From NCBI GenBank assembly GCA_037379885.1, contig JARRJC010000028.1:1-40220 (forward strand): DNA of 40,220 nt. Reading direction: 5' to 3'. Positions 8,378 to 16,808 of the stretch are shown here, piece by piece. The DNA comes from Limibacillus sp. (lineage in GTDB: Bacteria > Pseudomonadota > Alphaproteobacteria > Kiloniellales > CECT-8803). The position numbers were made by a program, and so were the translations under genes. The notes under the pieces are model-generated. The model was not told the DNA's origin and did no database searches. It was given only the letters and a program-made list of their open reading frames with translations. How positions within the stretch are numbered: position 1 is the first letter of the stretch; every line of letters starts with the position of its first letter.

Positions 8378-9406
8378 ATGCTGACCGTGCAGACCGAAAA
8401 GCACCGCCTGCGCAACTCCAAGACCGAGCTTTACGGCGGGACGCTGGTGCCGCCCTTCGAGTGCCCGGAGCGGGTCGAGATCATCATGAAGCGCATCTCG
8501 GAGGTGGGGCTCGGCGAGGTGATCGAACCTGAGTCCTTCGGCATGGCCCCGATTGAGCGCATCCACGACAAGGGCTTCCTCGATTTCCTCGCGACCTGCT
8601 GGAGCGAGTGGCAGGCCGAGGGCTTCAAGGGCGAGGCCATCGCCCCCAACTGGCCGGCCCGCCGCATGGCCCAGCGGGTGCCCAACCACGTGGACGGAAA
8701 GATCGGCTACTACGCGCTCGCGACCGAGACTTCGATCTCGGAGGGAACCTGGGAAGCCGCGCTGGCCGCCGCCGACGTGGCGCTGACGGCGCGCAAGAAG
8801 ATCAGCGAGGGCGCGCGCGGCGCCTTCGCGCTCTGCCGCCCGCCCGGACACCACGCCGCCTCGGACCTGTTCGGCGGCTACTGCTTCTTGAACAACGCCG
8901 CCATCGCCGCCCAGGCCTGGCGCGACGAGGGCGCGGAGCGGGTCGCGGTGCTGGATGTGGACTTCCACCACGGCAACGGCACGCAGGACATCTTCTATCA
9001 GCGCGACGACGTGCTCTTCGTCTCCCTCCATGGCGAGCCGGAGAACGCCTTTCCCTATTTCCTCGGCTACGCCGACGAGACGGGCGCGGGCAAGGGCGAG
9101 GGCTTCAACATCAACTACCCTCTGCCGGAGAAGACCGGCTTCGAGCGCTGGAGCGAGTGCCTGGAGGACGCCTGCCGGAAGATCGCCGACTACGGGCCGG
9201 ACGCGCTGGTGGTCTCGCTCGGCGTCGATACCTTCAAGGAGGACCCGATCTCCTTCTTCAAGCTGGATAGCGACGACTACCTCACCTATGGCGAGCGCAT
9301 CGGCAAGATGGGCCTGCCGACGCTGTTCTGCATGGAGGGCGGCTACGCCGTGGAACAGGTAGGGATCAACACGGTCAACGTGCTTCAGGGCTTCGAACAG
9401 GCCTAG
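8378..9406 (+). CDS. Acetylpolyamine amidohydrolase (class II HDAC-like zinc deacetylase)
   Basis: 342 aa, about the length of the Mycoplana ramosa enzyme. The catalytic set falls at the same numbers as in that enzyme: H158, H159 (PPGHHA), zinc ligands D195 and H197 ([11 protein letters not shown]) and D284 (GVDTF), and Y323 (GGY). E117, reported as a polyamine-recognising residue, is also present. The insertion and dimer region YYALATETS is like APAH rather than histone deacetylases. It removes acetyl groups from N-acetylputrescine, -cadaverine or -spermidine in the cytoplasm, so the amine can be used. It is transcribed divergently from a polyamine-type transporter 190 nt away, which supports an import-then-deacetylate role. 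Start ATG has AAGGATGAGAG upstream. Confidence 0.95.
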   Translation: MLTVQTEKHRLRNSKTELYGGTLVPPFECPERVEIIMKRISEVGLGEVIEPESFGMAPIERIHDKGFLDFLATCWSEWQAEGFKGEAIAPNWPARRMAQRVPNHVDGKIGYYALATETSISEGTWEAALAAADVALTARKKISEGARGAFALCRPPGHHAASDLFGGYCFLNNAAIAAQAWRDEGAERVAVLDVDFHHGNGTQDIFYQRDDVLFVSLHGEPENAFPYFLGYADETGAGKGEGFNINYPLPEKTGFERWSECLEDACRKIADYGPDALVVSLGVDTFKEDPISFFKLDSDDYLTYGERIGKMGLPTLFCMEGGYAVEQVGINTVNVLQGFEQA

Positions 9407-9410
9407 GGCC

Positions 9411-10364
9411 TCAGCCCTTCATCTCGCGCAGCGGCTGGCCCGCCAGCCAGGCTTCGATGTTCTCGACCGTCTGGCGGTAGAAGGTGGTGTAGTTCTCCCG
9501 GCTGACATAGCCCACGTGGGGCGTCAGCAGCAGTTGAGGGTGCCGCCGGATCGGGTCGTCCTCGGGCAGGGGCTCCTCCTCGAAGACGTCGAGCGCTGCC
9601 GTCGCCGCCGGGTTGGCGTCCAGCCAGGCGAACAGGGCCTGCCGCTCCACGATGGAGGCGCGCGAGGTGTTTATCAGGGCCGCGTCAGGCTTCATGCGAG
9701 CGAAGGCCTCGGCGTTCATAAGGCCCTCGGTGCGCGCCGAGGGACGCGTGTGGATGGTCACGAAATCCGCCTCTTCGAGAAGCGCGGAGAGGCTCTCGCG
9801 CTTGGTGACCCCCAGCTCGTCGCAGCGCTCTTGCGTCAGGTTCTGGCTCCAGGCGGAGACCTTCATGCCCAGCGGCTTGACCAGTTCGGCCATGCGCCCG
9901 CCGAGACGGCCGAGGCCGATGATGCCGAGTTCGGCGTCCTTCAGGTCCCGGCCGAGACCCACCTGCCAGCCGCCCTCGCGCACGGAAAGCGCCTGGGGCA
10001 ACAGCCGGCGGGAGAGGGCCAGCAGAAGCGTCAGCGCCAGCTCGGAAGTGGCGAAGGCCGAGGAATCGGTGCCGCAGACGGTGACGCCGCGCCCCTTCGC
10101 CGCCGCCACGTCGATGGAGGCGTTACGGTGTCCGGTCGAGACGATCAGTTTCAGGTTGGGCAGACGCTCCAGCAGCGCGGCGGGAAGCGGCGTGCGTTCG
10201 CGCATGGCGCAGATGACCTCGAAGGGTTCCAGCCGCTCCACGAGAGCCTCTTCATCGGTGATGGTGTCGCGGAACACCTCGATCTCCGCCTTTTCCTCAA
10301 GGCGGCTCCAGTCCGCCAGGTCGAGCGCCACACCCTGATAGTCGTCCAGAACCGCGATGCGCAT
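9411..10364 (-). CDS. D-2-hydroxyacid dehydrogenase (SerA/GyaR-like)
   Basis: 317 aa from ATG 10364, chosen over the in-frame start 24 nt upstream because GGGAGA precedes it and homology begins MRIAVLDDYQG. The Rossmann motif is LGIIGLGRLGGR. The catalytic arginine region (INTSRASIVE), the Glu in DVFEEEPLPEDDP and the His in LTPHVGYVSRENY are all visible. Such proteins reduce 2-keto acids to D-2-hydroxy acids or the reverse, using NAD(P)H. The gene converges with the amidohydrolase gene (4-nt gap). No ACT domain, so it is not a typical full-length SerA. Substrate unknown. Confidence 0.9.
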   Translation of the reverse strand: MRIAVLDDYQGVALDLADWSRLEEKAEIEVFRDTITDEEALVERLEPFEVICAMRERTPLPAALLERLPNLKLIVSTGHRNASIDVAAAKGRGVTVCGTDSSAFATSELALTLLLALSRRLLPQALSVREGGWQVGLGRDLKDAELGIIGLGRLGGRMAELVKPLGMKVSAWSQNLTQERCDELGVTKRESLSALLEEADFVTIHTRPSARTEGLMNAEAFARMKPDAALINTSRASIVERQALFAWLDANPAATAALDVFEEEPLPEDDPIRRHPQLLLTPHVGYVSRENYTTFYRQTVENIEAWLAGQPLREMKG

Positions 10365-10503
10365 CCTGCAATCTCTCCCGCCAGTCATGTTCTTCCTGAG
10401 CCGCCAGTAGAGACCCCGGCATGCCGCTCTGGCAAGTGGCGGCAGCCGCGACGGCTTGATATGATTCTTCGTCTATCCCAGCAGACGCGGAAGGATCCCG
10501 GCC

Positions 10504-10797
10504 ATGGAAGACCGGAGCTACGCCCTTCTCCACGACGACCACGGCGAGGCCCGGATCGTGCGGCTGGAAGCCGCCGGTGGCGGCGGCTGGCGCGCGGTCG
10601 ATCTGGAGCGCGCGGAACAGCCGCATGTGCTGGAACCCTGGGAGATTCTGCACCCTCACGAGATCGCGACCCGCCGCCTCACCCTCGAAGAGGCCCGTCA
10701 GGCCTTGAAGGAATGGAAGGCGGCCTTCCATCTCTCGCAGTCCTACGTGGTCAGGCCCTTCAGCCCTTTGCGGGCCTGGACCGACAAGTGGGGCTGA
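10504..10797 (+). CDS. Small uncharacterised protein
   Basis: 97 aa, ATG preceded by GGAAGGA. No signal peptide or membrane segment. The centre (LEPWEILHPHEIATRRLTLEEARQ) is amphipathic and the C-terminus is aromatic and basic (SPLRAWTDKWG). I do not recognise the family. It lies 29 nt before a cupin gene on the same strand, so the two are probably co-transcribed. Codon use resembles its neighbours, which supports a real gene. Confidence 0.65.
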   Translation: MEDRSYALLHDDHGEARIVRLEAAGGGGWRAVDLERAEQPHVLEPWEILHPHEIATRRLTLEEARQALKEWKAAFHLSQSYVVRPFSPLRAWTDKWG

Positions 10798-10826
10798 GCA
10801 ACCCTGAGCCCAAAAGGAAGCCGGCC

Positions 10827-11216
10827 ATGAAGCTCTCCGTCAGCCGCGCCAAGGACAGCCGTTTCGAGGGCGGCGGCCTGCGCAGTTTCTTCGAGTACCG
10901 CGATCTCGGCATCAAGCAGGCGACCGGCGGCAAGGCCGGGGCCCATGTGATCCGCGCCATCCCCGGCAAGCACGCGGAGGGGGAGACCCACCGCCACGCC
11001 CTCGACTTCCAGATGGTCTACATCCTGAAGGGCTGGGTCCGCTTCTGGTACGAGGGAGAGGGCGAGGTCCTGCTGGAGCCCGGCGACTGCGTCCACCAGC
11101 CGCCCGGCATCGTCCATCAGGAGCTGGAGCACTCCGACGACCTGGAGCTGATCGAGATCACCCTGCCCGCCGAATTCGAGACGAAACCAGCGGCGCGCAA
11201 CAAGGCCGCGGAATAG
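10827..11216 (+). CDS. Small cupin-domain protein
   Basis: 129 aa, ATG 10827 with AAAAGGAAG upstream. A single cupin fold: motif 1 region HAEGETHRHALDFQMVYILKG contributes H, H and D/Q side chains; motif 2 is LEPGDCVHQPPGIVHQ with a final His. The metal set looks complete (two His in motif 1, one His in motif 2), so it could bind Mn, Fe or Ni. Members include sensors and small dioxygenase- or isomerase-like enzymes, and nothing here decides which. Probably co-transcribed with the 97-aa gene upstream. Confidence 0.85.
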   Translation: MKLSVSRAKDSRFEGGGLRSFFEYRDLGIKQATGGKAGAHVIRAIPGKHAEGETHRHALDFQMVYILKGWVRFWYEGEGEVLLEPGDCVHQPPGIVHQELEHSDDLELIEITLPAEFETKPAARNKAAE

Positions 11217-11275
11217 GCGCGAACCGGAAAGTTTTTGAGCGACGCAGCCGGGGAGAATGAGCTAGATAGCTCATC

Positions 11276-12031
11276 ATGCTCGAATCGCTCCCCCCCTTGT
11301 CGGCCCTCGCGCTCGCAGCCTTCGGACTCTTCGCCGGCGGACTGGTGAAGGGTGTCGTGGGAATCGGCCTGCCGCTGATCGCCGTGCCGGTGATCGCGCT
11401 GGTCTTTCCGGTGCCGGTCGCCGTCTCGGTGCTGGCGCTGCCGATCCTGGGCAGCAACCTGCTCCAGACCCGCCAAGGCGTCGGGCCGAAGCCCGCGTTG
11501 GAGCGCTTCTGGATTCTGATCCTCTGCCTCATCGTGGGCATCCTGGCGGGCGCGCAGATGCTGGTGGCGCTGGACGAGGCGCGCCTCAATCTGGTGCTGG
11601 GCGGCCTGCTGCTGAGCTTCGTCGCCCTGCAACTGCTGCCGCTCAGGATCGAGGTGCCGCCGGGGCGCGAACGCCCCGTGGGCGTGGTGGTCGGGCTCGC
11701 CGCCGGACTGGTGGGCGGGCTCTCCTCCTTCTACGGGCCGCTGCTGGTCATGTTCCTCATGACCCTGCGCCTGCCCAAGGAGACCTTCATCCCCTCGATA
11801 GCGCTGCTTTATCTCATCGGCGGATCGACGCTCTACGCAAGTCTTGCCGCCTACTCCTTCCTCACGCCGCCGGTGCTGCTCGCCTCGCTGGCGGGCTTCG
11901 CGCCGGTCTATCTGGGTCTGGAGATCGGAAAGCGGCTGCGGGGCCACCTTGATGAAACGCTCTTCATGCGGGCGGTTCAACTGGTCCTGGCCGTGATCGG
12001 CCTCTCGATGATCGGCAAGACCCTGATCTGA
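11276..12031 (+). CDS. TauE/SafE-family membrane permease
   Basis: 251 aa with about seven to eight hydrophobic segments in the two-repeat arrangement of the family. Glycine-rich opening loops are FAGGLVKGVVGIGLPLIAVP (first half) and GLAAGLVGGLSSFYGPLLVM (second half). The family exports sulfite, sulfoacetate, taurine-derived or other organic anions across the inner membrane. No ribosome-binding site is obvious before the ATG. Neighbours do not indicate the substrate. Confidence 0.9.
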   Translation: MLESLPPLSALALAAFGLFAGGLVKGVVGIGLPLIAVPVIALVFPVPVAVSVLALPILGSNLLQTRQGVGPKPALERFWILILCLIVGILAGAQMLVALDEARLNLVLGGLLLSFVALQLLPLRIEVPPGRERPVGVVVGLAAGLVGGLSSFYGPLLVMFLMTLRLPKETFIPSIALLYLIGGSTLYASLAAYSFLTPPVLLASLAGFAPVYLGLEIGKRLRGHLDETLFMRAVQLVLAVIGLSMIGKTLI

Positions 12032-12135
12032 TCTTTCGCGCTGTCGCAAGAAAACCCCTTTGGCCTTGGCGGGCCACCCCGCCTAGGATGGACGCTGGCG
12101 ATGCGAAACCTGGGAGAGGGAGCTTCGAGACAAGC

Positions 12136-12687
12136 ATGCTGAAGACAGGAGGAGTCCGTCTGGCCGCCGCCGCGCTTCTGAGCCTTTCCGCCTGCGCGGG
12201 AGGTGGTTCGGAAGGGGGCTCAGGAGGAGCGCAGACCGCAAGCCAGCCGCCAGTCGGTGAGCCCACGGCGGTGCTGGCCGGGCCGGAGGCGCTCACCATT
12301 CCCGAATACGGGCTGGAGCCGGGGCCGCGCACGCGCCACCGCAAACCGCTGTTCGATCTTCTGTCCTGTAGCGCAGGCGCGGGCGAAACCTGCCGCGGAC
12401 GCTATCGCTTCGAGGCCGATCCCGGCTTCCAGATCTGCTGGATGAACTACGATCTCGTGACCCAGGAAGGCCGCGTCCGCTTCGTTGCGGAACCGGCCGA
12501 CTTCGTGGCGAACGACCCCCAGTCGCCGGACCGCTTCCAGGCGCAGGAGGTCCTGATCGAAGCCGAGGGCGGCAGCTTCTCCTCAGCGGAGATCCGGGTT
12601 GAGAACGGGTATTTCTGGCTGCTGCCCATGAGCTCCGACGAAAACGACCGCCGCGCGCTCGGCTGCCGGATGCCCAACAGGGGCTAG
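12136..12687 (+). CDS. Uncharacterised lipoprotein
   Basis: 183 aa from ATG 12136. The frame is open 48 nt further upstream, but this start places a short basic N-terminus, a hydrophobic core and lipobox LSAC (residues 17-20) in proper order. After the lipidated C20 comes a Gly/Ser-rich linker (AGGGSEGGSGG), then a globular part with several cysteines (SCSAGAGETC, ICWMN, GCRMP). I do not recognise the domain. The cysteines would suit disulfides in the periplasm. It converges with the anti-sigma gene ending at 12731. Confidence 0.78.
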   Translation: MLKTGGVRLAAAALLSLSACAGGGSEGGSGGAQTASQPPVGEPTAVLAGPEALTIPEYGLEPGPRTRHRKPLFDLLSCSAGAGETCRGRYRFEADPGFQICWMNYDLVTQEGRVRFVAEPADFVANDPQSPDRFQAQEVLIEAEGGSFSSAEIRVENGYFWLLPMSSDENDRRALGCRMPNRG

Positions 12688-12730
12688 GGCGCCGCATTCG
12701 CCGCCACAGTCGCCGCCGCATTGGCCGCCA

Positions 12731-13480
12731 TCAGCGCTCGCCGATACGCTCCAGTTTGCCGGTCATCAGAACCGGGCCGCTCGGCAAGCCGGTCTTGGAC
12801 CCGCCCTTGGGCTCCATGCTGACCGCCAGGGTCAGGCCGGTCCGGCCCTGCAGGTTCGGCGGCAAGGGAATCTCGGCACTTCCGCGCCCGTCGAGCAGAC
12901 CGAGCGAGCGCGGGGCGCCGGTCTCGCTGGTGATGGCCCAAAGCTCCAGCGAGCGGTCCCTCGGCACCGTGATCGGCGTCAGGGGCCGCACCATGGCCCG
13001 GTTGAGCGACGCGTCGATCAGAAGGCTCGGCTGCGCCTGCTCGCCTTGCAGGACAGCGACGTAGACGATTTCCCGCTCGCGCTCCATCCCCGGCAGACCC
13101 AGCACGATGTAGATCACCAAGGCGGCGGTCGCGGTCGCCATGGCGGCGGTCGCCAAACGCCAGCGCCGGACCCTCGCCGTGAGCTGCGTAGTGAGCGCCT
13201 GGAGAGCGGCGTCCACCGCGCTCAGCGGCTCTTCGGCCAACGGCAGGTCATGCTCCCGGACTTGCGGCTGGATCCGCGCCCAGAGAGTCGGGGGCGCGGG
13301 CACCTCTTCGGGTTCCCCCAGCGTGGTCAAAAGGCGGTCTTCCCAGGCGGCCAGCAGGGCGCGCGCTTCGCCGCTCTCCTGGAGGAGCGCCTCGAAACGC
13401 TGCCGGTCCTCGCCCTCGAGAGTCCCGAGGGCGTAGAGGGCGGCGAGCTCGTCCCAATCGTCTTCCGGCGTGTCGCTCAT
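12731..13480 (-). CDS. RskA-type anti-sigma factor
   Basis: 249 aa from ATG 13480, which overlaps the sigma gene stop by four bases (ATGA). An in-frame GTG at 13492 has no proper ribosome-binding spacing. The N-terminal cytoplasmic part (LAALYALGTLEGEDRQRFEA) has the anti-sigma fold with no zinc-binding HxxxCxxC. One membrane span lies near residue 120 (MATATAALVIYIVLGLPGM). The periplasmic half ends in the RskA C-terminal domain (RSLELWAITSETGAPRSLG). It should hold the upstream-encoded sigma factor at the membrane until cleaved. By family analogy redox or envelope stress is the usual input; nothing here shows the signal. Confidence 0.92.
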   Translation of the reverse strand: MSDTPEDDWDELAALYALGTLEGEDRQRFEALLQESGEARALLAAWEDRLLTTLGEPEEVPAPPTLWARIQPQVREHDLPLAEEPLSAVDAALQALTTQLTARVRRWRLATAAMATATAALVIYIVLGLPGMEREREIVYVAVLQGEQAQPSLLIDASLNRAMVRPLTPITVPRDRSLELWAITSETGAPRSLGLLDGRGSAEIPLPPNLQGRTGLTLAVSMEPKGGSKTGLPSGPVLMTGKLERIGER

Positions 13481-14028
13481 CGGGAGAGGCACTCCTTAAG
13501 GGCCGCCAAACCGCGCCGGATCCAGGACTTCACCGTGCCGAGCGGCGCGGTCATTGCGCTCGACACCTCCTCTTGCGTCAGGCCGCCATGATAGGCCATG
13601 CGGATCGCCCGCGCCTGATCGTCGCTCAGTTCCTCAAGACAGGCGTGCAGCGCACCGGCTTCCTCGTTCATGGCCGCCGACGCCTCGGGGTCGGGCGCCT
13701 TCGGATCGGGCGCGCGCTCGTCCAGCGGGTCGGACGAAAGCTCCGTCCTGAGCAACCTGCGGCGTTGATCGATCGCCCGGTAACGCAGGATCGACAGCAT
13801 CCAGGCCTTGGCCGAACCTTTGCGCGCAGCGAAGGTCGGCGCGTTCTGCCAAATCTGGATGTAGGCATCCTGGGTCACGTCCTCGGCCAGTTGTCTGTCA
13901 CCAAGGATACGCAGCGCCGCGCCGAAAAGTTGCGAAGAGGTGAGGGCATAGAGGCGCTCGAACGCCAGGGCGTCCGTGGCCGCGCAGGCCGAGATCAAGG
14001 ATTCCAGTTCGCCCTGCGGCGCCGCCAT
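13477..14028 (-). CDS. ECF sigma factor, SigK-like
   Basis: 183 aa from ATG 14028, with GGGAGG 4 nt before it; ATG 14040 is an alternative. Region 2 runs FERLYALTSSQLFGAALRIL through EDVTQDAYIQIWQNAPTF. Region 4 has a helix-turn-helix at GLTQEEVSSAMTAPLGTVKS. It directs RNA polymerase to a small regulon and is followed by its anti-sigma gene with a four-base overlap. The divergent DUF7282-like gene at 14263 is a likely target. Confidence 0.94.
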   Translation of the reverse strand: MAAPQGELESLISACAATDALAFERLYALTSSQLFGAALRILGDRQLAEDVTQDAYIQIWQNAPTFAARKGSAKAWMLSILRYRAIDQRRRLLRTELSSDPLDERAPDPKAPDPEASAAMNEEAGALHACLEELSDDQARAIRMAYHGGLTQEEVSSAMTAPLGTVKSWIRRGLAALKECLSR

Positions 14029-14152
14029 GCTGCCTCCCATTCCCCCGTAAAAGGGGCTCCCAAAAGGAAAGATAGCGGAATTCTGAGAATTCTCCATCCT
14101 TCTACTACCCCTGGACCTCTTTTTACTTCCTGGGAGAAAATTTCGACTCTGC

Positions 14153-14181
14153 TGCATCCGTGCTGGTGGCCGGCCCGTAAC
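14153..14181 (+). promoter_or_regulatory. Possible ECF-type promoter before DUF7282-like gene
   Basis: TGCATCC (14153-14159), 16-nt spacer, CGTAAC (14176-14181). It resembles the TGATCC-N16/18-TAA pattern of some alphaproteobacterial ECF promoters and lies 80 nt before the gene start. Assignment by eye only. Confidence 0.25.
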
Positions 14182-14262
14182 GTCTTCTGATCGGCGGGCA
14201 AGGTCTCTTGCCGTCGCGCCGGTCAAGGAAGGACCCTCAACTGTCATGGAGTGACGCAGAAC

Positions 14263-14709
14263 ATGTTTGAGACTTTGATGAAGAAGCCCCTCACCTCCGC
14301 CCCGGCGCTGGCCTCCGCCGCGCTGGCCCTGGCGGTCCTGGCTTCCCCCGCCGCGGCCGATCACCTGAAGATCGAGACAGAGGGCGTGAAAGCCATGGAC
14401 GGCGCCCTGGTCTTTCCCATGGTGAAGATCGACAAGCCGGGCTTTCTGGTGATCCACGCCGTCAAGGACGGCAAGCCGGTGGTCCCCGGCAGCCTTGGCA
14501 GCGCCTACATCGGCGCGGGCACGACCGGCGATGTGATGGTCAAGCTTTCCGAAGCTCCCATGATGGATGCCACCTACATCGCGATGCTGCATGAAGACAG
14601 TGGCCAGAAGGGGGTCTACGAGTTCGGCGAAGGCATGACCGACGTCGATCTCCCGGCCATGAAGGGCGACGGCACCCCCTACGCCGTTCCGGTGAAGCCC
14701 GGCATGTAA
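14263..14709 (+). CDS. Exported DUF7282-like protein linked to the SigK/RskA pair
   Basis: 148 aa from ATG 14263 (GGAG 11 nt before). A signal peptide ends near SPAAA. The mature domain reads VKIDKPGFLVIHAVKDGKPV, then GTTGDVMVKLSE and YIAMLHEDSGQKGVYEFGEG, resembling DUF7282, a small beta-sandwich found in exported proteins. Biochemical function is not known to me. The gene is divergent from the sigma operon with 234 nt between, a layout typical for a sigma target; the gap shows nothing else I can name. Confidence 0.8.
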   Translation: MFETLMKKPLTSAPALASAALALAVLASPAAADHLKIETEGVKAMDGALVFPMVKIDKPGFLVIHAVKDGKPVVPGSLGSAYIGAGTTGDVMVKLSEAPMMDATYIAMLHEDSGQKGVYEFGEGMTDVDLPAMKGDGTPYAVPVKPGM

Positions 14710-14757
14710 GCCTGCCGGGCCTTAGGGCGCACCAAGGCCTGATCGAGGGCGGGGAGG

Positions 14758-14816
14758 AGCGCCGGCGGCCGAACCGGAAGGCGAGGCAGCCGGCGCTTCT
14801 TCTCTCTCTCTCTCTC
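14758..14816 (+). terminator. Hairpin plus (TC)8 tract between convergent genes
   Basis: AGCGCCGGC (14758-14766), a 22-nt loop and GCCGGCGCT (14789-14797) form a perfect 9-pair stem. It is followed by a pyrimidine run containing (TC)8 at 14801-14816. It lies between the convergent DUF7282-like and Anbu genes. The tail is weaker than a true T-run, so termination efficiency is uncertain. The (TC)8 could vary by slippage. Confidence 0.4.
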
Positions 14817-14823
14817 GTTCTTC

Positions 14824-15558
14824 TCAGATATCGAACTCGTCGATCGTGCTGAAGGCGTTGCGCAGCGCCTTGGACCAGTCGTCCGACAGTTTCTTGAAGT
14901 AGGGGTCGTCCTGTTCGACCCGGCGCATGCGGTCCACCTTCAAGGTGTCGCTGTTGTAGAGCAGCAGGTCGATGGGCATGCCCACGGAAAGATTGGAGCG
15001 CAGGGTCGAATCGAAAGACAGCAGCACCATTTTCGCCGCCTCCCCCAAGCGCATGTCGGGCTTGGCGACCCGGTCCAGGATCGGCTTGCCGTACTTGTGC
15101 TCGCCGATCTGGAAGAAGGGCGTATCCGGCCCGGCCTCGATGAAGTTCCCCGCCGAGTAGACTTGAAAGAGACGCGGGCGCTCCTTGCCGATCTGACCGC
15201 CCAGGATGAAGGAGACCGAGAAGGACTCGCCGTTCTTGGCCAGCGCCTCGCCGTCTGTTTCCTTCACCTTGTGAATGGCCCGTCCGACCGCGCGCGCCGC
15301 CTGGAACATGGTGGTCGCGCTGTAGAGCGTCGCCTCGCCCGCCTTGGGCTTGGCCGAGGCCTCTTCGGTCAAGAGGCTGACCACCGCCTGGGTGACGGCG
15401 AGGTTCCCGGCGGTCAGCAGGACGATCACGCGCTCCTCCGGCTTTTCCCAGACGTGCAGCTTCTTGAAGGCGCTGATGTTGTCGAACCCGGCGTTGGTCC
15501 GGGTGTCCGCCGCGAACACCAGGCCCCGGTCCAATAGAATGCCGACACAATAGGTCAT
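14824..15558 (-). CDS. Anbu-type proteasome-like protease
   Basis: 244 aa Ntn-hydrolase of the bacterial Anbu branch. After removal of Met1, Thr (MTYCVG) becomes the catalytic N-terminal nucleophile, with the aspartate of AADTRTNAG at mature position 17 and a Lys near 32 as in proteasome beta subunits. Anbu rings or open helices are reported for homologues; peptidase activity is low or unproven. Anbu genes usually sit with an alpha-E (DUF403) gene, a circularly permuted ATP-grasp gene and a transglutaminase-like gene. None of these is adjacent here, so the gene looks solitary. The 15559-15734 gap carries its promoter region, shared with the divergent dehydrogenase gene. Confidence 0.93.
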   Translation of the reverse strand: MTYCVGILLDRGLVFAADTRTNAGFDNISAFKKLHVWEKPEERVIVLLTAGNLAVTQAVVSLLTEEASAKPKAGEATLYSATTMFQAARAVGRAIHKVKETDGEALAKNGESFSVSFILGGQIGKERPRLFQVYSAGNFIEAGPDTPFFQIGEHKYGKPILDRVAKPDMRLGEAAKMVLLSFDSTLRSNLSVGMPIDLLLYNSDTLKVDRMRRVEQDDPYFKKLSDDWSKALRNAFSTIDEFDI

Positions 15559-15734
15559 CGACTCGGAGACTCCTGAAAACAGGCCGGGAGAATACAGCGA
15601 AACGCATGAGGGATGAAAAGGGTATTCGCTGCCTCACCGCTGATTCTCCGGCAGCCCGCTTGCCGGGGAGCGGCGCGAGCGCCTAGGCTTGCCGCGGAGC
15701 GGATTCGGAACAGCCAGGACAGCGGAGAGGCGGC

Positions 15735-16808
15735 ATGACCAGCAACGATTTCAGGATCGCGGTGATCGCGGGCGACGGCATCGGCAAGGAGGTGATGCCC
15801 GAGGGCCTGCGCGCCCTGGAGGCCGCCGCGAAGAAGTACGACATCGGTCTCAGCTTCGATGAGTTCGACTTCGCCTCGGCCGACTACTACCAGAAGCACG
15901 GGCAGATGATGCCCGACGACTGGAAGGAAAAGATCGGCGGCCACGACGCGATCTACTTCGGCGCGGTCGGCTGGCCCGAAGTCGTGCCCGATCACATCTC
16001 GCTCTGGGGTTCGCTGATCCAGTTCCGGCGGGAGTTCGACCAGTACGTGAACCTGCGGCCCGTGCGTCTCATGCCCGGCGTTCCCTGCCCGCTGGCAGGC
16101 CGCGAGCCGGGCGACATCGACTTCTTCGTGGTGCGCGAGAACACAGAGGGCGAGTACTCCTCCATCGGCGGCAAGATGTTCCCCGGCACCGAGCGCGAGG
16201 TGGTGGTGCAGGAGACCGTGATGACCCGCATCGGGGTCGACCGCATCCTGCGCTACGCCTTCGATCTGGCGAAGACGCGGCCGCGCCGCCACCTGACCTC
16301 GGCCACCAAGTCCAACGGCATCTCCATCACCATGCCCTATTGGGACGAGCGGGTGGAGGCCATGGCGGAGAACTACCCCGACGTCACCTGGGACAAGTAT
16401 CACATCGACATCCTGACCGCGCAGTTCGTCATGAACCCGCAGCGCTTCGACGTGGTGGTGGCCTCCAACCTCTTCGGCGACATCCTCTCCGACCTGGGGC
16501 CCGCCTGCACCGGCACCATCGGCATCGCGCCCTCGGGCAACATCAATCCGGAGGGCGACTTCCCCTCCCTGTTCGAGCCGGTGCACGGCTCCGCGCCCGA
16601 CATCGCCGGGAAAGGCATCGCCAATCCCGTGGGGCAGATCTGGGCGGGCGCCATGATGCTCGACCACCTGGGCCACGCCGAGGCGGGCGCCGCCATGGTG
16701 AAGGCCTGCGAGAAGATCCTGGCTGAAGAGGCGCTGCGCACCGGCGACCTGGGCGGCAAGGCCGACACCGTCACCTGCGGCAAGGCCATCGCCGAGGCCC
16801 TCGATTGA
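15735..16808 (+). CDS. Tartrate/D-malate dehydrogenase (isopropylmalate dehydrogenase family)
   Basis: 357 aa, ATG preceded by GGAGAGG. NAD-dependent beta-decarboxylating dehydrogenase fold, opening RIAVIAGDGIGKEV. The substrate loop VVRENTEGEYSSIGG, the catalytic Lys region SATKSNGIS and the metal site SNLFGDILSDLG are intact, followed by EPVHGSAPDIAGKGIANP. The residues GAVGWPEVVPDHISLWG are typical of tartrate or D-malate dehydrogenases rather than LeuB. It oxidises tartrate or D-malate. The downstream SOUL gene overlaps its stop by four bases. Confidence 0.93.
   Translation: MTSNDFRIAVIAGDGIGKEVMPEGLRALEAAAKKYDIGLSFDEFDFASADYYQKHGQMMPDDWKEKIGGHDAIYFGAVGWPEVVPDHISLWGSLIQFRREFDQYVNLRPVRLMPGVPCPLAGREPGDIDFFVVRENTEGEYSSIGGKMFPGTEREVVVQETVMTRIGVDRILRYAFDLAKTRPRRHLTSATKSNGISITMPYWDERVEAMAENYPDVTWDKYHIDILTAQFVMNPQRFDVVVASNLFGDILSDLGPACTGTIGIAPSGNINPEGDFPSLFEPVHGSAPDIAGKGIANPVGQIWAGAMMLDHLGHAEAGAAMVKACEKILAEEALRTGDLGGKADTVTCGKAIAEALD

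Noticed and set aside
12684-12941. Minus-strand open frame with Ala/Asn-rich end
   Set aside because: It overlaps the anti-sigma gene in another frame. The Ala-rich part comes from a short GCCGCC-rich stretch at 12688-12730.
14080-14098. Two GAATTC sites separated by three bases upstream of the sigma gene
   Set aside because: The hexamer is self-complementary, so the apparent symmetry is trivial; no evidence of an operator.
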